64,000 nucleotides of DNA. It comes from Lysobacter sp. MMG2 (GTDB taxonomy: Bacteria; Pseudomonadota; Gammaproteobacteria; Xanthomonadales; Xanthomonadaceae). The translations under genes were made by a program, and so were the position numbers. The notes beneath the pieces were generated by a model, which searched no databases, had not been told where the DNA came from, and saw nothing but the letters and a program-made list of their open reading frames with translations. The stretch lies in contig NZ_JAERQY020000001.1 of assembly GCF_016735495.2 (NCBI RefSeq), forward strand, positions 1,116,001 through 1,180,000. The letters are read 5' to 3'. Positions 47,830-56,800 of the stretch are shown piece after piece. Each line of letters begins with the position of its first letter. Position 1 is the first letter of the stretch.

Positions 47830-49455
47830 TTGTCGATTGCCTCTGCCCGGCCCCCCGTTGCCGCCGACGCCGACAGCGCGCTGCGCCGCGAGCTGTACTT
47901 CTTCACGCTCTACCGCCTGTTCGAGGCGGCACTGCTGGTGTTCTTCCTGTTCGGACCGGCCACCGGGCTGGTCGAGCCCCTGCGCAATGCGCTGGTCGCG
48001 CGCTCGATCGCCCTGTCCTACCTCTTCATCGCCGCCCTGCTCTTCGCCTTCGGCCGGCGCGGCGACCTGCGCGCACAGACCCTGACCGGCATCGGCGCGG
48101 ACCTGTTCTTCGGCCTGCTGGCCATGCACGCGATGCCCGCGGCGGGGACCGGCATCGCACTGATGCTGCTGTTCAACGTCGGCGCGGCGGCGCTGTTGCT
48201 GCCGGCCCGGTACGGCCTGGGCGCGGCCGTGGTGGCGGTGCTGGGCCTGTTCGGCGAGTTCGTCTGGAGCAAGCTCGCCATCGAGAGCACCGACCGCACG
48301 TTGGCCGAACCGATGATGTTCGCGGTCGGCTACATGGCGATCGCGACACTGACCAGCATCCTCGGCCGGCAGATGCGCGAAAGCTATGACCTCGCCGAGC
48401 GCCGCGGCGCCGAGGCCGCGCACCTGGGCGAGATCAACGAACTCATCATCCGCCGCCTGCGCACGGGCGTGCTGTTGGTCGACCGCGGCGACCGCATCCG
48501 CCTGGCCAACGAAGCCGCCATGCTGCTGCTCGGCGACGCCGGCGAGAGCACCGACCTGCACGGCCAGCGCAGCCTGGCCGTGGCCGCGCCCGAGCTCTCG
48601 CGGCGACTGGAACGCTGGCGCCAGGACGGCAGCCACAACGACAGTCCGCTGCAGCTCGCGCCGGACCTGCCGGAAGTGGTACCGCGCTTCACCCGCCTGC
48701 TGGCGGGCAGCGAGCAGGTCCTGGTGTTCCTGGACGACACCTCGCTGCTGTCGCGCCACGCCGAGTCGATGACGCTGGCGACGCTGGGCCGCTTCTCCGC
48801 CAGCCTGGCCCACGAAATCCGCAACCCGCTGGCCGCGATCAACTACGCCGTGCAGCTGCTGGAAGAGTCCGACGACATCCCCACCGCCGAGCGCCGCCTG
48901 CTGGAAATCATCCGCCAGCAGGGCATCCGCATGAACGGCATCGTCGAGAACGTGCTAGGCATGGCGCGGCGCGAACCGGCCAAGCCGGAGCACGTGGAGC
49001 TGGTCGGCTTCGGCCGCCAGTTCGTCGAGGAATACCTGGCCAGCCACCCGCTCGACCTGGACACGCTGCGCACCACTTCGCAGGTGGCGCGGCTGCCGGT
49101 GCTGATCGATCCGCGCCACCTGCACCAGGTGCTCACCGTGCTGGTGCACAACGCGCTGACTTACGGGCGCATGCCGGGCGAACCGGCGCGGGTGACGGTG
49201 AACATCTACCCCGACGACACGGGCCTGCCCTGCATCGACGTGCTCGATCGCGGACCCGGCATCCCCGAATCCGTGGCCTCGCGCCTGTTCCGGCCGTTCT
49301 TCACCACCTCCAGCCACGGCACCGGGCTCGGCCTGTACATCGCGCGCGAACTGTGTCGCGCCAACCAGACCACGCTCGATTACGTCGCGATGCCCGGCGG
49401 CGGCGGGTGCTTCCGGGTGCGCCTGATCGGCAGCCACACCCTGCTTACGGCATGA
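47830..49455 (+). CDS. pilS: Sensor histidine kinase PilS
   Basis: 541 residues from a TTG at 47830-47832 with AAGGA eight bases upstream; the next upstream ATG (47611) lies within the sucC start region and gives a non-homologous extension. Six membrane helices in residues 25-190 ([17 protein letters not shown] to [16 protein letters not shown]), a PAS-like region (about 230-320), HisKA box [20 protein letters not shown] with phosphorylated His, and HATPase motifs ([33 protein letters not shown]). Partner of PilR in the pilin-sensing pathway that controls pilA. Confidence 0.92.
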   Translation: MSIASARPPVAADADSALRRELYFFTLYRLFEAALLVFFLFGPATGLVEPLRNALVARSIALSYLFIAALLFAFGRRGDLRAQTLTGIGADLFFGLLAMHAMPAAGTGIALMLLFNVGAAALLLPARYGLGAAVVAVLGLFGEFVWSKLAIESTDRTLAEPMMFAVGYMAIATLTSILGRQMRESYDLAERRGAEAAHLGEINELIIRRLRTGVLLVDRGDRIRLANEAAMLLLGDAGESTDLHGQRSLAVAAPELSRRLERWRQDGSHNDSPLQLAPDLPEVVPRFTRLLAGSEQVLVFLDDTSLLSRHAESMTLATLGRFSASLAHEIRNPLAAINYAVQLLEESDDIPTAERRLLEIIRQQGIRMNGIVENVLGMARREPAKPEHVELVGFGRQFVEEYLASHPLDLDTLRTTSQVARLPVLIDPRHLHQVLTVLVHNALTYGRMPGEPARVTVNIYPDDTGLPCIDVLDRGPGIPESVASRLFRPFFTTSSHGTGLGLYIARELCRANQTTLDYVAMPGGGGCFRVRLIGSHTLLTA

Positions 49456-49539
49456 AGTTGCAAGCTGAATGCGCGATTGTGTGCGTGCACGCTTGGCTCT
49501 TCACGCGGCCTTAAGTTATCGTGAAGGACGGAGGGCAGG

Positions 49540-51003
49540 ATGGCCGAAACACGTAGTGCATTGGTGGTCGACGACGAACGCGATATCCGCGAACTGCTCG
49601 TCATGACCTTGGGCCGCATGGGCCTGCGATGCGACACCGCCTCCACGATTGGCGAAGCCCGCGGCCAGCTCGCGCGCAATCGCTATGACCTGTGCCTGAC
49701 CGACATGCGCCTGCCGGACGGCTCGGGCATGGACCTGGTCGCCGAGATCAGCCAGAAGCATCCGGAAACCCCGGTCGCGATGATCACCGCCTTCGGCAAC
49801 GTCGAAGCCGCGGTGGAAGCGCTGAAGGCCGGCGCGTTCGATTTCGTCGCCAAGCCCGTCGATCTGGCCGTGTTGCGCGACCTCGTCCGCCACGCCCTGG
49901 ACCTCAACGAACGCCGCAAGACCGCGCCGCCGGCCGATGCCGTGGCTGCGCGCCTGTACGGCCAGTCGCCGGCGATGGCGACCCTGCGCGGGACGATCGG
50001 CAAGGTCGCGCGCAGCCAGGCCCCGGTGTACATCGTCGGCGAGTCGGGCGTGGGCAAGGAGCTCGTCGCCCGCACGATTCATGCAGAAGGCGCGCGCTCC
50101 ACGGGCCCGTTCGTGCCGGTCAACTGCGGCGCGATCCCGGCCGAGCTGATGGAGAGCGAGTTCTTCGGCCACAAGAAGGGCAGCTTCACCGGCGCCCACG
50201 CGGACAAGCCCGGCCTGTTCCAGAGCGCCGATGGCGGCACGCTGTTCCTGGACGAGATCGCCGAACTGCCGCTGGCCATGCAGGTCAAGCTGCTGCGCGC
50301 GATCCAGGAAAAATCGATCCGCCCCGTCGGCGCCAACGCCGAAGTGCCGGTGGACGTGCGCATCCTGTCGGCCACGCACAAGGACCTGGGCGCGCTGGTC
50401 GCCGATGGCCGCTTCCGCCAGGACCTTTACTACCGAATCAACGTGATCGAACTGCGCGTGCCGCCGCTGCGCGAACGCCAGGACGACCTCGCGGGCCTGG
50501 CCGAGAAGGTGCTGCTGCGCCTTGCGACCGCGCAGGGACGCATCTTCCCGCCGACGCTCAGCCCCGATGCACTGGAAGCGCTGCGAGCGTATGCCTTCCC
50601 GGGCAATGTCCGCGAGCTGGAGAACATCCTGGAGCGCGCGCTCGCGCTGGCCGAAGGCGACAGCCTGACCGCCGAGGACTTGCGCCTGCCCAAGCCCGCC
50701 GGCGCCTCCGCGTCCGCGCCCATGGCCGCTGCCTCTGCGGCGCCCGCACCCGCATCGAGCGCCGCGGCCTCGCAGCCGTCGCTGATGGTGCCCGGCCAGC
50801 CCGCGCAGGCGATCGACCCGCGCACGCTCAATCCGCGCGACACCGCCAGCAGTCCCCTGCCCTCGTACATCGAGGAGATCGAACGCGCCGCGATCCAGCA
50901 GGCGCTGCAGGAGAACCGCTACAACAAGACGCGCACCGCGGCCGCGCTGGGCATCACCTTCCGCGCGCTGCGCTACAAGCTCAAGAAGCTGGGCATCGAT
51001 TGA
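49540..51003 (+). CDS. pilR: Sigma-54-dependent response regulator PilR
   Basis: 487 residues. Receiver domain (about 6-118) with phosphorylated Asp55 in [19 protein letters not shown]+ domain with Walker [17 protein letters not shown], the sigma-54 contact loop in the form GSFTGA rather than GAFTGA, and Walker [16 protein letters not shown]. An Ala/Pro/Ser-rich linker (about 385-430) leads to a Fis-type helix-turn-helix ([20 protein letters not shown]). It would activate the sigma-54 promoter 300 bp downstream, in front of pilA. Confidence 0.96.
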   Translation: MAETRSALVVDDERDIRELLVMTLGRMGLRCDTASTIGEARGQLARNRYDLCLTDMRLPDGSGMDLVAEISQKHPETPVAMITAFGNVEAAVEALKAGAFDFVAKPVDLAVLRDLVRHALDLNERRKTAPPADAVAARLYGQSPAMATLRGTIGKVARSQAPVYIVGESGVGKELVARTIHAEGARSTGPFVPVNCGAIPAELMESEFFGHKKGSFTGAHADKPGLFQSADGGTLFLDEIAELPLAMQVKLLRAIQEKSIRPVGANAEVPVDVRILSATHKDLGALVADGRFRQDLYYRINVIELRVPPLRERQDDLAGLAEKVLLRLATAQGRIFPPTLSPDALEALRAYAFPGNVRELENILERALALAEGDSLTAEDLRLPKPAGASASAPMAAASAAPAPASSAAASQPSLMVPGQPAQAIDPRTLNPRDTASSPLPSYIEEIERAAIQQALQENRYNKTRTAAALGITFRALRYKLKKLGID

Positions 51004-51047
51004 CGCCCCTGGCGCGCGGACGCGCGCCGATCCGTCCATTGGCAATG

Positions 51048-51069
51048 CGCATCGCATGAGTGCGATGCG
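51048..51069. repeat. Perfect 9-bp inverted repeat downstream of pilR
   Basis: CGCATCGCA (51048-51056) and TGCGATGCG (51061-51069) with a four-base loop TGAG. No T-run follows on the plus strand. It may be a weak terminator for pilSR or a binding site. Confidence 0.6.
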
Positions 51070-51177
51070 TCGGCGCGTGCGCCTCACATCAGCGAAGCGG
51101 GCCACCGCCAAACCGGGGTATCCACCACCCGATCGCCATACGGGCCCGTACAAAGACGTCAGGAATTTCCGGACAAA

Positions 51178-51258
51178 CTGACGTAAATGGTCACGCCAGG
51201 AAGGGGCTGACAATCTGCGTCACACCGGCTCCGACGGCTTCTGACATTTATCGTGACC
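51178..51258 (+). promoter_or_regulatory. Array of CTGAC sites upstream of the pilA promoter
   Basis: CTGAC at 51178, 51207 and 51241, each followed 8-10 bases later by GTCAC or GTGAC. Spacing of 29 and 34 bases keeps them near the same face of the helix, at about -147, -118 and -84 from the predicted start. PilR of Pseudomonas binds TGTC-type sites in the same interval; two of these are CTGACA (TGTCAG on the other strand). Role as PilR enhancer is inferred. Confidence 0.5.
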
Positions 51259-51297
51259 TCATTTCCAGTTCAGCAACCCCATGAGCGGAAAACGGCC

Positions 51298-51314
51298 TTG
51301 GCACGGGTTATGCG
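51298..51314 (+). promoter_or_regulatory. Sigma-54 promoter of pilA
   Basis: TTGGCACGGGTTATGCG has the invariant GG (51300-51301) and GC (51312-51313) exactly 10 bases apart, and matches TTGGCACG perfectly at -24. Transcription would start near 51325, leaving an about 87-base leader. PilR, an NtrC-type activator, is encoded just upstream. Confidence 0.9.
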
Positions 51315-51411
51315 TGTACCTTAGCGGCACGTGCAGTGAGCACGGCTGCCCGAGGACCGGAAAAGCCGGCCCACTGGCACGTGAAGTCAAAACACTCCTA
51401 GGGGAAATCGT

Positions 51412-51825
51412 ATGAAGAAGCAGCAGGGCTTTACCCTCATCGAACTGATGATCGTGGTTGCGATCGTCGCCATCCTGGCCGCCATCGCACTGCCGGCCTA
51501 CCAGGACTACATGAAGCGTTCGAAGGTCTCGGAAGCCGTCGCTACCGCCGGCGCCTGCAAGACCTCGGTTGCTGAGTACGTCGCCGCCACGACCAAGCTG
51601 CCGGCCGACCTCGCCGCTGCCGGTTGCAGCAACGTCCAGAGCCAGTACGTTGACACGGTTGACGTCGTCAATGGCGAAATCACGATCAAGATGCGCGGCG
51701 TGGGCACCGGCGTCGACGGCAAGAACCTGACGCTGGAGCCGGTTCTGAACGGCGACAACATCACCGGCTGGACCTGCAGCACCGACGCCGACAAGAAGTT
51801 CGTGCCGGGCTCGTGCCGCGGTTAA
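51412..51825 (+). CDS. pilA: Type IVa major pilin PilA
   Basis: 137 residues, preceded by AGGGGA six bases upstream. Class IVa prepilin: short leader MKKQQG, then [20 protein letters not shown] with the first mature Phe methylated and Glu5 conserved. The globular part has four Cys; the last two ([18 protein letters not shown]) form the usual C-terminal disulfide loop, while GACKTS and AAGCSN may form a second. Processed by PilD encoded in this window. Only one pilin gene is here. Followed by a strong terminator, so it is a single-gene transcript. Confidence 0.97.
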   Translation: MKKQQGFTLIELMIVVAIVAILAAIALPAYQDYMKRSKVSEAVATAGACKTSVAEYVAATTKLPADLAAAGCSNVQSQYVDTVDVVNGEITIKMRGVGTGVDGKNLTLEPVLNGDNITGWTCSTDADKKFVPGSCRG

Positions 51826-51849
51826 TCGACGCTTCGCGTTCGTAGAAGA

Positions 51850-51878
51850 AGGGGGGCTCATGGCCCCCCTTTTTTTTT
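51850..51878 (+). terminator. Intrinsic terminator of pilA
   Basis: Stem AGGGGGGC (51850-51857) and GCCCCCCT (51863-51870), five-base loop, then a run of nine T. It ends pilA and lies just upstream of the next start at 51926. Confidence 0.97.
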
Positions 51879-51925
51879 CTAGTTTCGGATCGGGAGCCAC
51901 GAAGGGTGGCTGGGGAAGTCGGGGA

Positions 51926-54900
51926 ATGATGGTCAACACGCAACGACACGGGGCCGCGCTGCTCTGGATCTTCATCGCCTCGGGTTTTGCGGGGCTGATC
52001 TACCAGTCCATCTGGACGCAATACCTGGGCCTTTTCCTTGGGCATTCGGCGTACGCGCAATCGCTGGTGCTCCTGCTCTTCATGGGCGGCATGGCACTGG
52101 GCGCATGGCTGATCAGTCGCCTGAGCGATCGCCTGCAGCGTCCGCTGCTCTGGTATGCCGTGATCGAACTGGTGATCGGCCTGCTTGGCCTGACGTTCAA
52201 CCAGATCTATGGCGCCTCGACATCATTGGCTTACGACGTGCTGTTCCCCGGCGTCGGCAGCCAGGCGTCCGTCGGCGCGATCCGCTGGGCGATCTCGGTG
52301 TTGCTGGTCCTGCCGCAGTGCATCCTGCTCGGCGCGACCTTCCCATTGATGAGCGCCGGCTTCCTGCGCCTGCGTCCGGATTCGGACGGCAAGGTCATCG
52401 CCGGGCTTTACTTCACCAACAGCATCGGCGCCGCCGCCGGCGCGCTGGCTGCGACGTATCTCCTGCTGCCCCGCATTGGATTGCCGGGCACGATCTTCAC
52501 CGCCGGCCTGCTCAATGTGCTGGTCGCAATGGCGGTGTATCCACTCAGCAAGAAGGAGGCGACCGCACCGACGGCGGCCCCCGCTCCGACGGATGCCGGC
52601 GGCGTCGCTCCGTCGCTCATCCTCATCGCTGCGGCGGTGACCGGCCTGACCTCGTTCGTCTATGAGATCACCTGGGTCCGCATGCTGTCGCTCGCGTTGG
52701 GCACCACCGTCCATGCGTTCGAGCTGATGCTGGCGGCCTTCATCGCCGGTATCGCGTTCGGCGGCCTGTGGCTTGCGCGCAACACCGACCGCATCCGCTC
52801 GCCGCTCAAGATGGTGGGCTGGGTGCAAATCTGGATGGGCGTCGCGGCGCTGGCCTCGATGTTCGTCTACGCCAATGCCTTCGAATGGGTCGGCTGGCTC
52901 ATGCGCGTGCTCACGCGCTCGAGCGAAGGCTACTCTCTCTACAACGTGTCCAGCGGCATCATCTCGCTGCTCGTCATGTTCCCGGCCGCTTTCTTCGCCG
53001 GCATGACGCTGCCACTGCTGACCATCATCCTGCTGCGCAGCGGTGCCGGCGAGCGCGCGATCGGTCGCGTCTATGCGGCCAATACCCTGGGCGCCATCCT
53101 CGGCGTCCTGCTGGCCGTGCACATCCTGCTTCCCTTCGTCGGCCTGAAATCCGCGCTGTGGATTGCGGCAGCCGGCGACCTGATTCTCGGCATCGTCCTG
53201 CTGCGCCGCGCCGCCCAGAACGGCGCCCTTTCGCAACCGGCGATGGCAGGGGCAGTCACCGCGGTCACGCTGGCCGCCAGCATGGCACTCGTGCACTTCA
53301 ACCCGCTCATGCTGGCTTCTTCGGTGTATCGCACGGGCAACACGTCGCTCAGCGAGCGGACGAACATGCTGTTCTACCGCGACGGCAAGACGGCGAGCGT
53401 CGCGGTTTACGCGACGCAGGACGCCAAGGGCAGCACGACCATGTCCATCTCCACCAACGGCAAGGTGGACGCGGGCCTCACGGCATCCCTGAAGAACGAG
53501 CCGCGCCCCGACGAAAGCACCATGGTCCTCGCCGCCGCCTTGCCACTGGCGCTGAAGGACAAGGTCGACCAGGTCGGCGTGATCGGCTTCGGTTCCGGCC
53601 TGACCACCCACACGCTGCTGGGCAGCAAGCGCGTCGGCCAGGTCGATACGGTCGACATCGAACCGATGATGGTCGAGGGCGCGCGCCTGTTCGGCGAGCG
53701 CGTCGAGCGCGCCTACAAGGATCCGCGTTCGCGCCTGTTGTTCGACGATGCGAAGTCGTACTTCTCCTCGGCGCGCAAGAAGTACGACGTGATCATCTCC
53801 GAGCCGTCCAATCCCTGGATGGGCGGCACGGCGACGCTGTTTTCCACCGAGTTCTACCAGTTCGTTCCTCGCCACCTGAAGGACGACGGCCTCTTCGTCC
53901 AGTGGCTCCAGCTCTACGAGATCAATCCCACGCTGGTCAGTTCGGTGCTGACGGCCATGCTTCCGGAGTTCAACGACGTGCAGGCCTACATGGCCAACCA
54001 GGGCGACCTGATCATCGTCGCCTCGCCGAAGGGCAAGGTGCCGCCGCTGAAGGATCTGTTCGCAACTGATCCGCAACTGCGCGCGGAAGTCACCCGCGTG
54101 GGCTTCGGTTCCCTGCGCGACCTGCAGGATGCGTACGTGCTGGACCGTCAGGGCCTGGCGGCCTTCGCTTCGATGTTCCCGACACAGGCGAACTCCGACT
54201 ACTACCCCGTGCTGCAGTTGAATGCGCCCATGTCGCGATTCAAGAACGACATGGTCATGGAGCTCAGTCACGTGCTCAAAGCCCCGTGGCCCGTTTCCGC
54301 GAGCATGTCGGACGTCCCTCGCCGGGCCTTGGAGTCGCCGCTTCCGACCACACGTCGAGAGCTCGCCAACGACCCCAAATTCCACGCGGCGCGGGAGCTT
54401 CGTGAGGCGCTCGTCAGCGGCAACCCGATCCGAGGGCAGTTCGCTGCCCGCGACGACGCGATGATGCTGGAGGCACTGCGCGGCCTCGCCCAGACCTGCA
54501 AGCTCGACCAGACGCCCGCGCAGAGCGCGGAGATCATGCTGTCGCTCGCGATCGAAACGATCCCGTTCATGGATGCGAAGGCGAACCAGGATCTGTGGGT
54601 GCAGCCGGTCTGGCTGGGCGACTGCAAGCCGACGCATCCGCTGGTGGTGGACACGCTCGCCCTGCTCGCGGCTACTTCGACCGACGACCATATCGCCGTG
54701 ATCGAAGCGGGAGATCGCCTGCTCGGCGGCCCCAACGCCGGATTCATCTTGAGCAACGGCAACGCCAGTTACTACGTCTGGGGTGCGATGCAGTTCGCGG
54801 CCTACCGCCTCCAGAACCCGCAGCTCAGCCAGGCCCTGGACGCAAAGTACGGCGGCAAGATCGCGCGCAAGGTCAGCGATCAGATCCCGATCCGTCTGGT

Positions 54901-54967
54901 GCGCTCGCTGGCGGCGGGAGAACGTGGCGTTCCCGGTAAACAGGCCACGGCAGCCGGGGGGCGTTAG
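51926..54967 (+). CDS. Fused membrane/spermidine synthase-like protein in the pil locus
   Basis: 1013 residues from the ATG at 51926 (MMVNTQRHGAALLWIFIASG; the next codon is also ATG). About a dozen membrane helices fill residues 10-460 in an MFS-like pattern (GFAGLIYQSIWTQYLGLFLG; TGLTSFVYEITWVRMLSLAL). A spermidine-synthase-type Rossmann domain follows (about 530-740): VGVIGFGSGLTTHTLLGS, DTVDIEPMMVEGARLF, and YDVIISEPSNPWMGGTATLF. The polyamine-binding Asp of true spermidine synthases is replaced in the EPSNP motif, so aminopropyl transfer is doubtful. A 250-residue C-terminal part is unassigned. It sits between pilA and pilB, with 108 bp to pilB. Confidence 0.85.
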   Translation: MMVNTQRHGAALLWIFIASGFAGLIYQSIWTQYLGLFLGHSAYAQSLVLLLFMGGMALGAWLISRLSDRLQRPLLWYAVIELVIGLLGLTFNQIYGASTSLAYDVLFPGVGSQASVGAIRWAISVLLVLPQCILLGATFPLMSAGFLRLRPDSDGKVIAGLYFTNSIGAAAGALAATYLLLPRIGLPGTIFTAGLLNVLVAMAVYPLSKKEATAPTAAPAPTDAGGVAPSLILIAAAVTGLTSFVYEITWVRMLSLALGTTVHAFELMLAAFIAGIAFGGLWLARNTDRIRSPLKMVGWVQIWMGVAALASMFVYANAFEWVGWLMRVLTRSSEGYSLYNVSSGIISLLVMFPAAFFAGMTLPLLTIILLRSGAGERAIGRVYAANTLGAILGVLLAVHILLPFVGLKSALWIAAAGDLILGIVLLRRAAQNGALSQPAMAGAVTAVTLAASMALVHFNPLMLASSVYRTGNTSLSERTNMLFYRDGKTASVAVYATQDAKGSTTMSISTNGKVDAGLTASLKNEPRPDESTMVLAAALPLALKDKVDQVGVIGFGSGLTTHTLLGSKRVGQVDTVDIEPMMVEGARLFGERVERAYKDPRSRLLFDDAKSYFSSARKKYDVIISEPSNPWMGGTATLFSTEFYQFVPRHLKDDGLFVQWLQLYEINPTLVSSVLTAMLPEFNDVQAYMANQGDLIIVASPKGKVPPLKDLFATDPQLRAEVTRVGFGSLRDLQDAYVLDRQGLAAFASMFPTQANSDYYPVLQLNAPMSRFKNDMVMELSHVLKAPWPVSASMSDVPRRALESPLPTTRRELANDPKFHAARELREALVSGNPIRGQFAARDDAMMLEALRGLAQTCKLDQTPAQSAEIMLSLAIETIPFMDAKANQDLWVQPVWLGDCKPTHPLVVDTLALLAATSTDDHIAVIEAGDRLLGGPNAGFILSNGNASYYVWGAMQFAAYRLQNPQLSQALDAKYGGKIARKVSDQIPIRLVRSLAAGERGVPGKQATAAGGR

Positions 54968-55044
54968 CCCCCGGTTCGTCCCGAAGTCGTTTCGACGCGT
55001 ATTACGTGAAACAGTGCCGGCCCTCAGCAAAGGATTGATGTACA

Positions 55045-55059
55045 TTCCCCAGTGGGGAA
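55045..55059. repeat. Short inverted repeat before pilB
   Basis: TTCCCC and GGGGAA flank AGT, 17 bp before the pilB ATG and next to its GGGGG ribosome site. It could fold in the leader and affect translation; weak. Confidence 0.4.
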
Positions 55060-55075
55060 GTACCTGGGGGCCACC

Positions 55076-56797
55076 ATGAACGTAGCTGCTACCGCCAACC
55101 TGGTGGGGATCACCGGCATTGCCCGGCGCCTGGTCATGGACGGGGCGTTGGACGACAACGCGGCACGGCAGGCGCTCAGCGCCGCTACCGCCGCCAAGCA
55201 GCCGATCACCGCCTATCTGGCCGAAAAACGCCTGGTCACGCCGGGCCAACTTGCGGCCGCCAACTCGATCGAGTTCGGCGTGCCGCTGTTCGATGCCACC
55301 GTGCTGGACCCGGCGCAGTCGGCGATCAAGCTCGTCAGCGAATCACTGGTACGCAAGCATCAGATCCTGCCGCTGTACAAGCGCGGCAACCGCCTGTTCG
55401 TTGGCATCTCGGATCCGACCAACACGCTGGCGCTGGACGAAATCAAGTTCCAGAGCAACCTCGCGATCGAGCCAATCCTGATCGCTGAAGACCAGATCCA
55501 GCGCTGCATCGAGAAGTGGCTGGAGGTCAGCGACAACCTCGCCGACACCGTCGGCAACGACGAAGGACTGGAAAACCTCGACATCTCCGGTGGCGATGAC
55601 ATCGCTACCGACAACACCGTCGACGTCAAGACCGACGACACGCCGGTCGTGAAGTTCGTCAACAAGGTGCTGGTGGACGCGATCCGTCGCGGCGCGTCGG
55701 ACATCCACTTCGAGCCCTACGAAACCGAATACCGCGTTCGCCTGCGCATCGACGGCCTGCTCAAGCAGGTCACCAAGGTGCCGACCAATCTGTCCGGTCG
55801 CATCGCCGCACGACTGAAGGTGATGTCGCAGCTCGACATCGCCGAAAAGCGCGTGCCGCAGGACGGCCGCATCAAGCTCAACATCTCCAAGACCAAGCAG
55901 GTCGACTTCCGCGTCAGCACGCTGCCCACGCTGTTCGGCGAGAAAGTGGTGCTGCGTATCCTCGACGGCAGCGCGGCCAAGCTCGGCATCGACAAGCTGG
56001 GTTACGAGGACGATCAGCGCGCGCTGTACGAACAGGCGCTGGCCAAGCCTTACGGCATGGTGCTCGTCACCGGCCCCACCGGCTCCGGCAAGACGGTGTC
56101 GCTGTACACGGGCCTGAACATTCTCAACGAGGAACAGCGCAACATCTCCACCGTCGAAGACCCGGTCGAAATCCGCGTGCCGGGCATCAATCAGGTGCAG
56201 ATGAACGTCAAGCGCGGCATGACCTTCGCCGCCGCGCTGCGCAGCTTCCTGCGACAGGACCCGGACGTGGTGATGGTCGGCGAAATCCGCGACCTGGAGA
56301 CGGCGGAGATCGCGGTGAAGGCCGCGCAGACCGGCCACCTCGTGCTCTCCACGCTGCACACCAACGATGCCCCGCAGACCGTCTCGCGCCTGATGAACAT
56401 GGGCATCGCGCCCTACAACATCACCTCGTCGGTGACGCTGATCATCGCCCAGCGCCTTGCGCGCCGACTGCACGACTGCAAGCAGGAAGTGCATCTGCCG
56501 GAGCACGCCCTGCTGGCCGAAGGCTTCACCCACAAGGAAGTCGAAGCGGGCATCAAGATCTACGAGGCGGTCGGCTGCTCCGACTGCACCGAAGGCTACA
56601 AGGGCCGCACCGGCATCTACCAGGTCATGCCGATGACCGAAAAGATCCAGGCCATCATCCTGCAGGGCGGCAACGCGCTGGACATCGCCGAAGCCGCCAA
56701 GCAGTCCGGCGTGCGTGACCTGCGCATGTCGGCCCTGCTCAAAGTGAAGAACGGCGTCACCAGCCTTGCCGAAATCAACCGCGTAACCAAGGACTAA
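55076..56797 (+). CDS. pilB: Type IV pilus assembly ATPase PilB
   Basis: 573 residues from the ATG at 55076; a GTG at 55052 is an alternative. Hexameric ATPase that powers pilus extension. N-terminal MshEN/T2SSE_N-type domain (about 5-170), then the GspE ATPase: Walker A VTGPTGSGKTVSLYTGL (about residue 332), Asp box STVEDPVEIRVPGINQVQMN, Walker B DPDVVMVGEIRDLETAEIA, His box HLVLSTLHTNDAPQTVSRL. The zinc region reads RRLHDCKQEVHLPEH and VGCSDCTEGYKGRTGIYQVM, so the first knuckle has one Cys where most PilB have two. Followed 3 bp later by pilC. Confidence 0.96.
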   Translation: MNVAATANLVGITGIARRLVMDGALDDNAARQALSAATAAKQPITAYLAEKRLVTPGQLAAANSIEFGVPLFDATVLDPAQSAIKLVSESLVRKHQILPLYKRGNRLFVGISDPTNTLALDEIKFQSNLAIEPILIAEDQIQRCIEKWLEVSDNLADTVGNDEGLENLDISGGDDIATDNTVDVKTDDTPVVKFVNKVLVDAIRRGASDIHFEPYETEYRVRLRIDGLLKQVTKVPTNLSGRIAARLKVMSQLDIAEKRVPQDGRIKLNISKTKQVDFRVSTLPTLFGEKVVLRILDGSAAKLGIDKLGYEDDQRALYEQALAKPYGMVLVTGPTGSGKTVSLYTGLNILNEEQRNISTVEDPVEIRVPGINQVQMNVKRGMTFAAALRSFLRQDPDVVMVGEIRDLETAEIAVKAAQTGHLVLSTLHTNDAPQTVSRLMNMGIAPYNITSSVTLIIAQRLARRLHDCKQEVHLPEHALLAEGFTHKEVEAGIKIYEAVGCSDCTEGYKGRTGIYQVMPMTEKIQAIILQGGNALDIAEAAKQSGVRDLRMSALLKVKNGVTSLAEINRVTKD

Positions 56798-56800
56798 CCC

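Larger units (their letters stand above)
51004..51411. other. 408-bp pilR-pilA control region
   Basis: Contains no gene. In order: a GC hairpin just after pilR (51011-51028), a perfect 9-bp inverted repeat (51048-51069), three CTGAC-type sites (51178, 51207, 51241) and the sigma-54 promoter (51298-51314), then the pilA leader of about 87 bases. Confidence 0.7.

Noticed and set aside
51373-51381. Second TGGCACG near the pilA start as another sigma-54 promoter
   Set aside because: The GC dinucleotide is not 10 bases after the GG, so the -12 element is missing.
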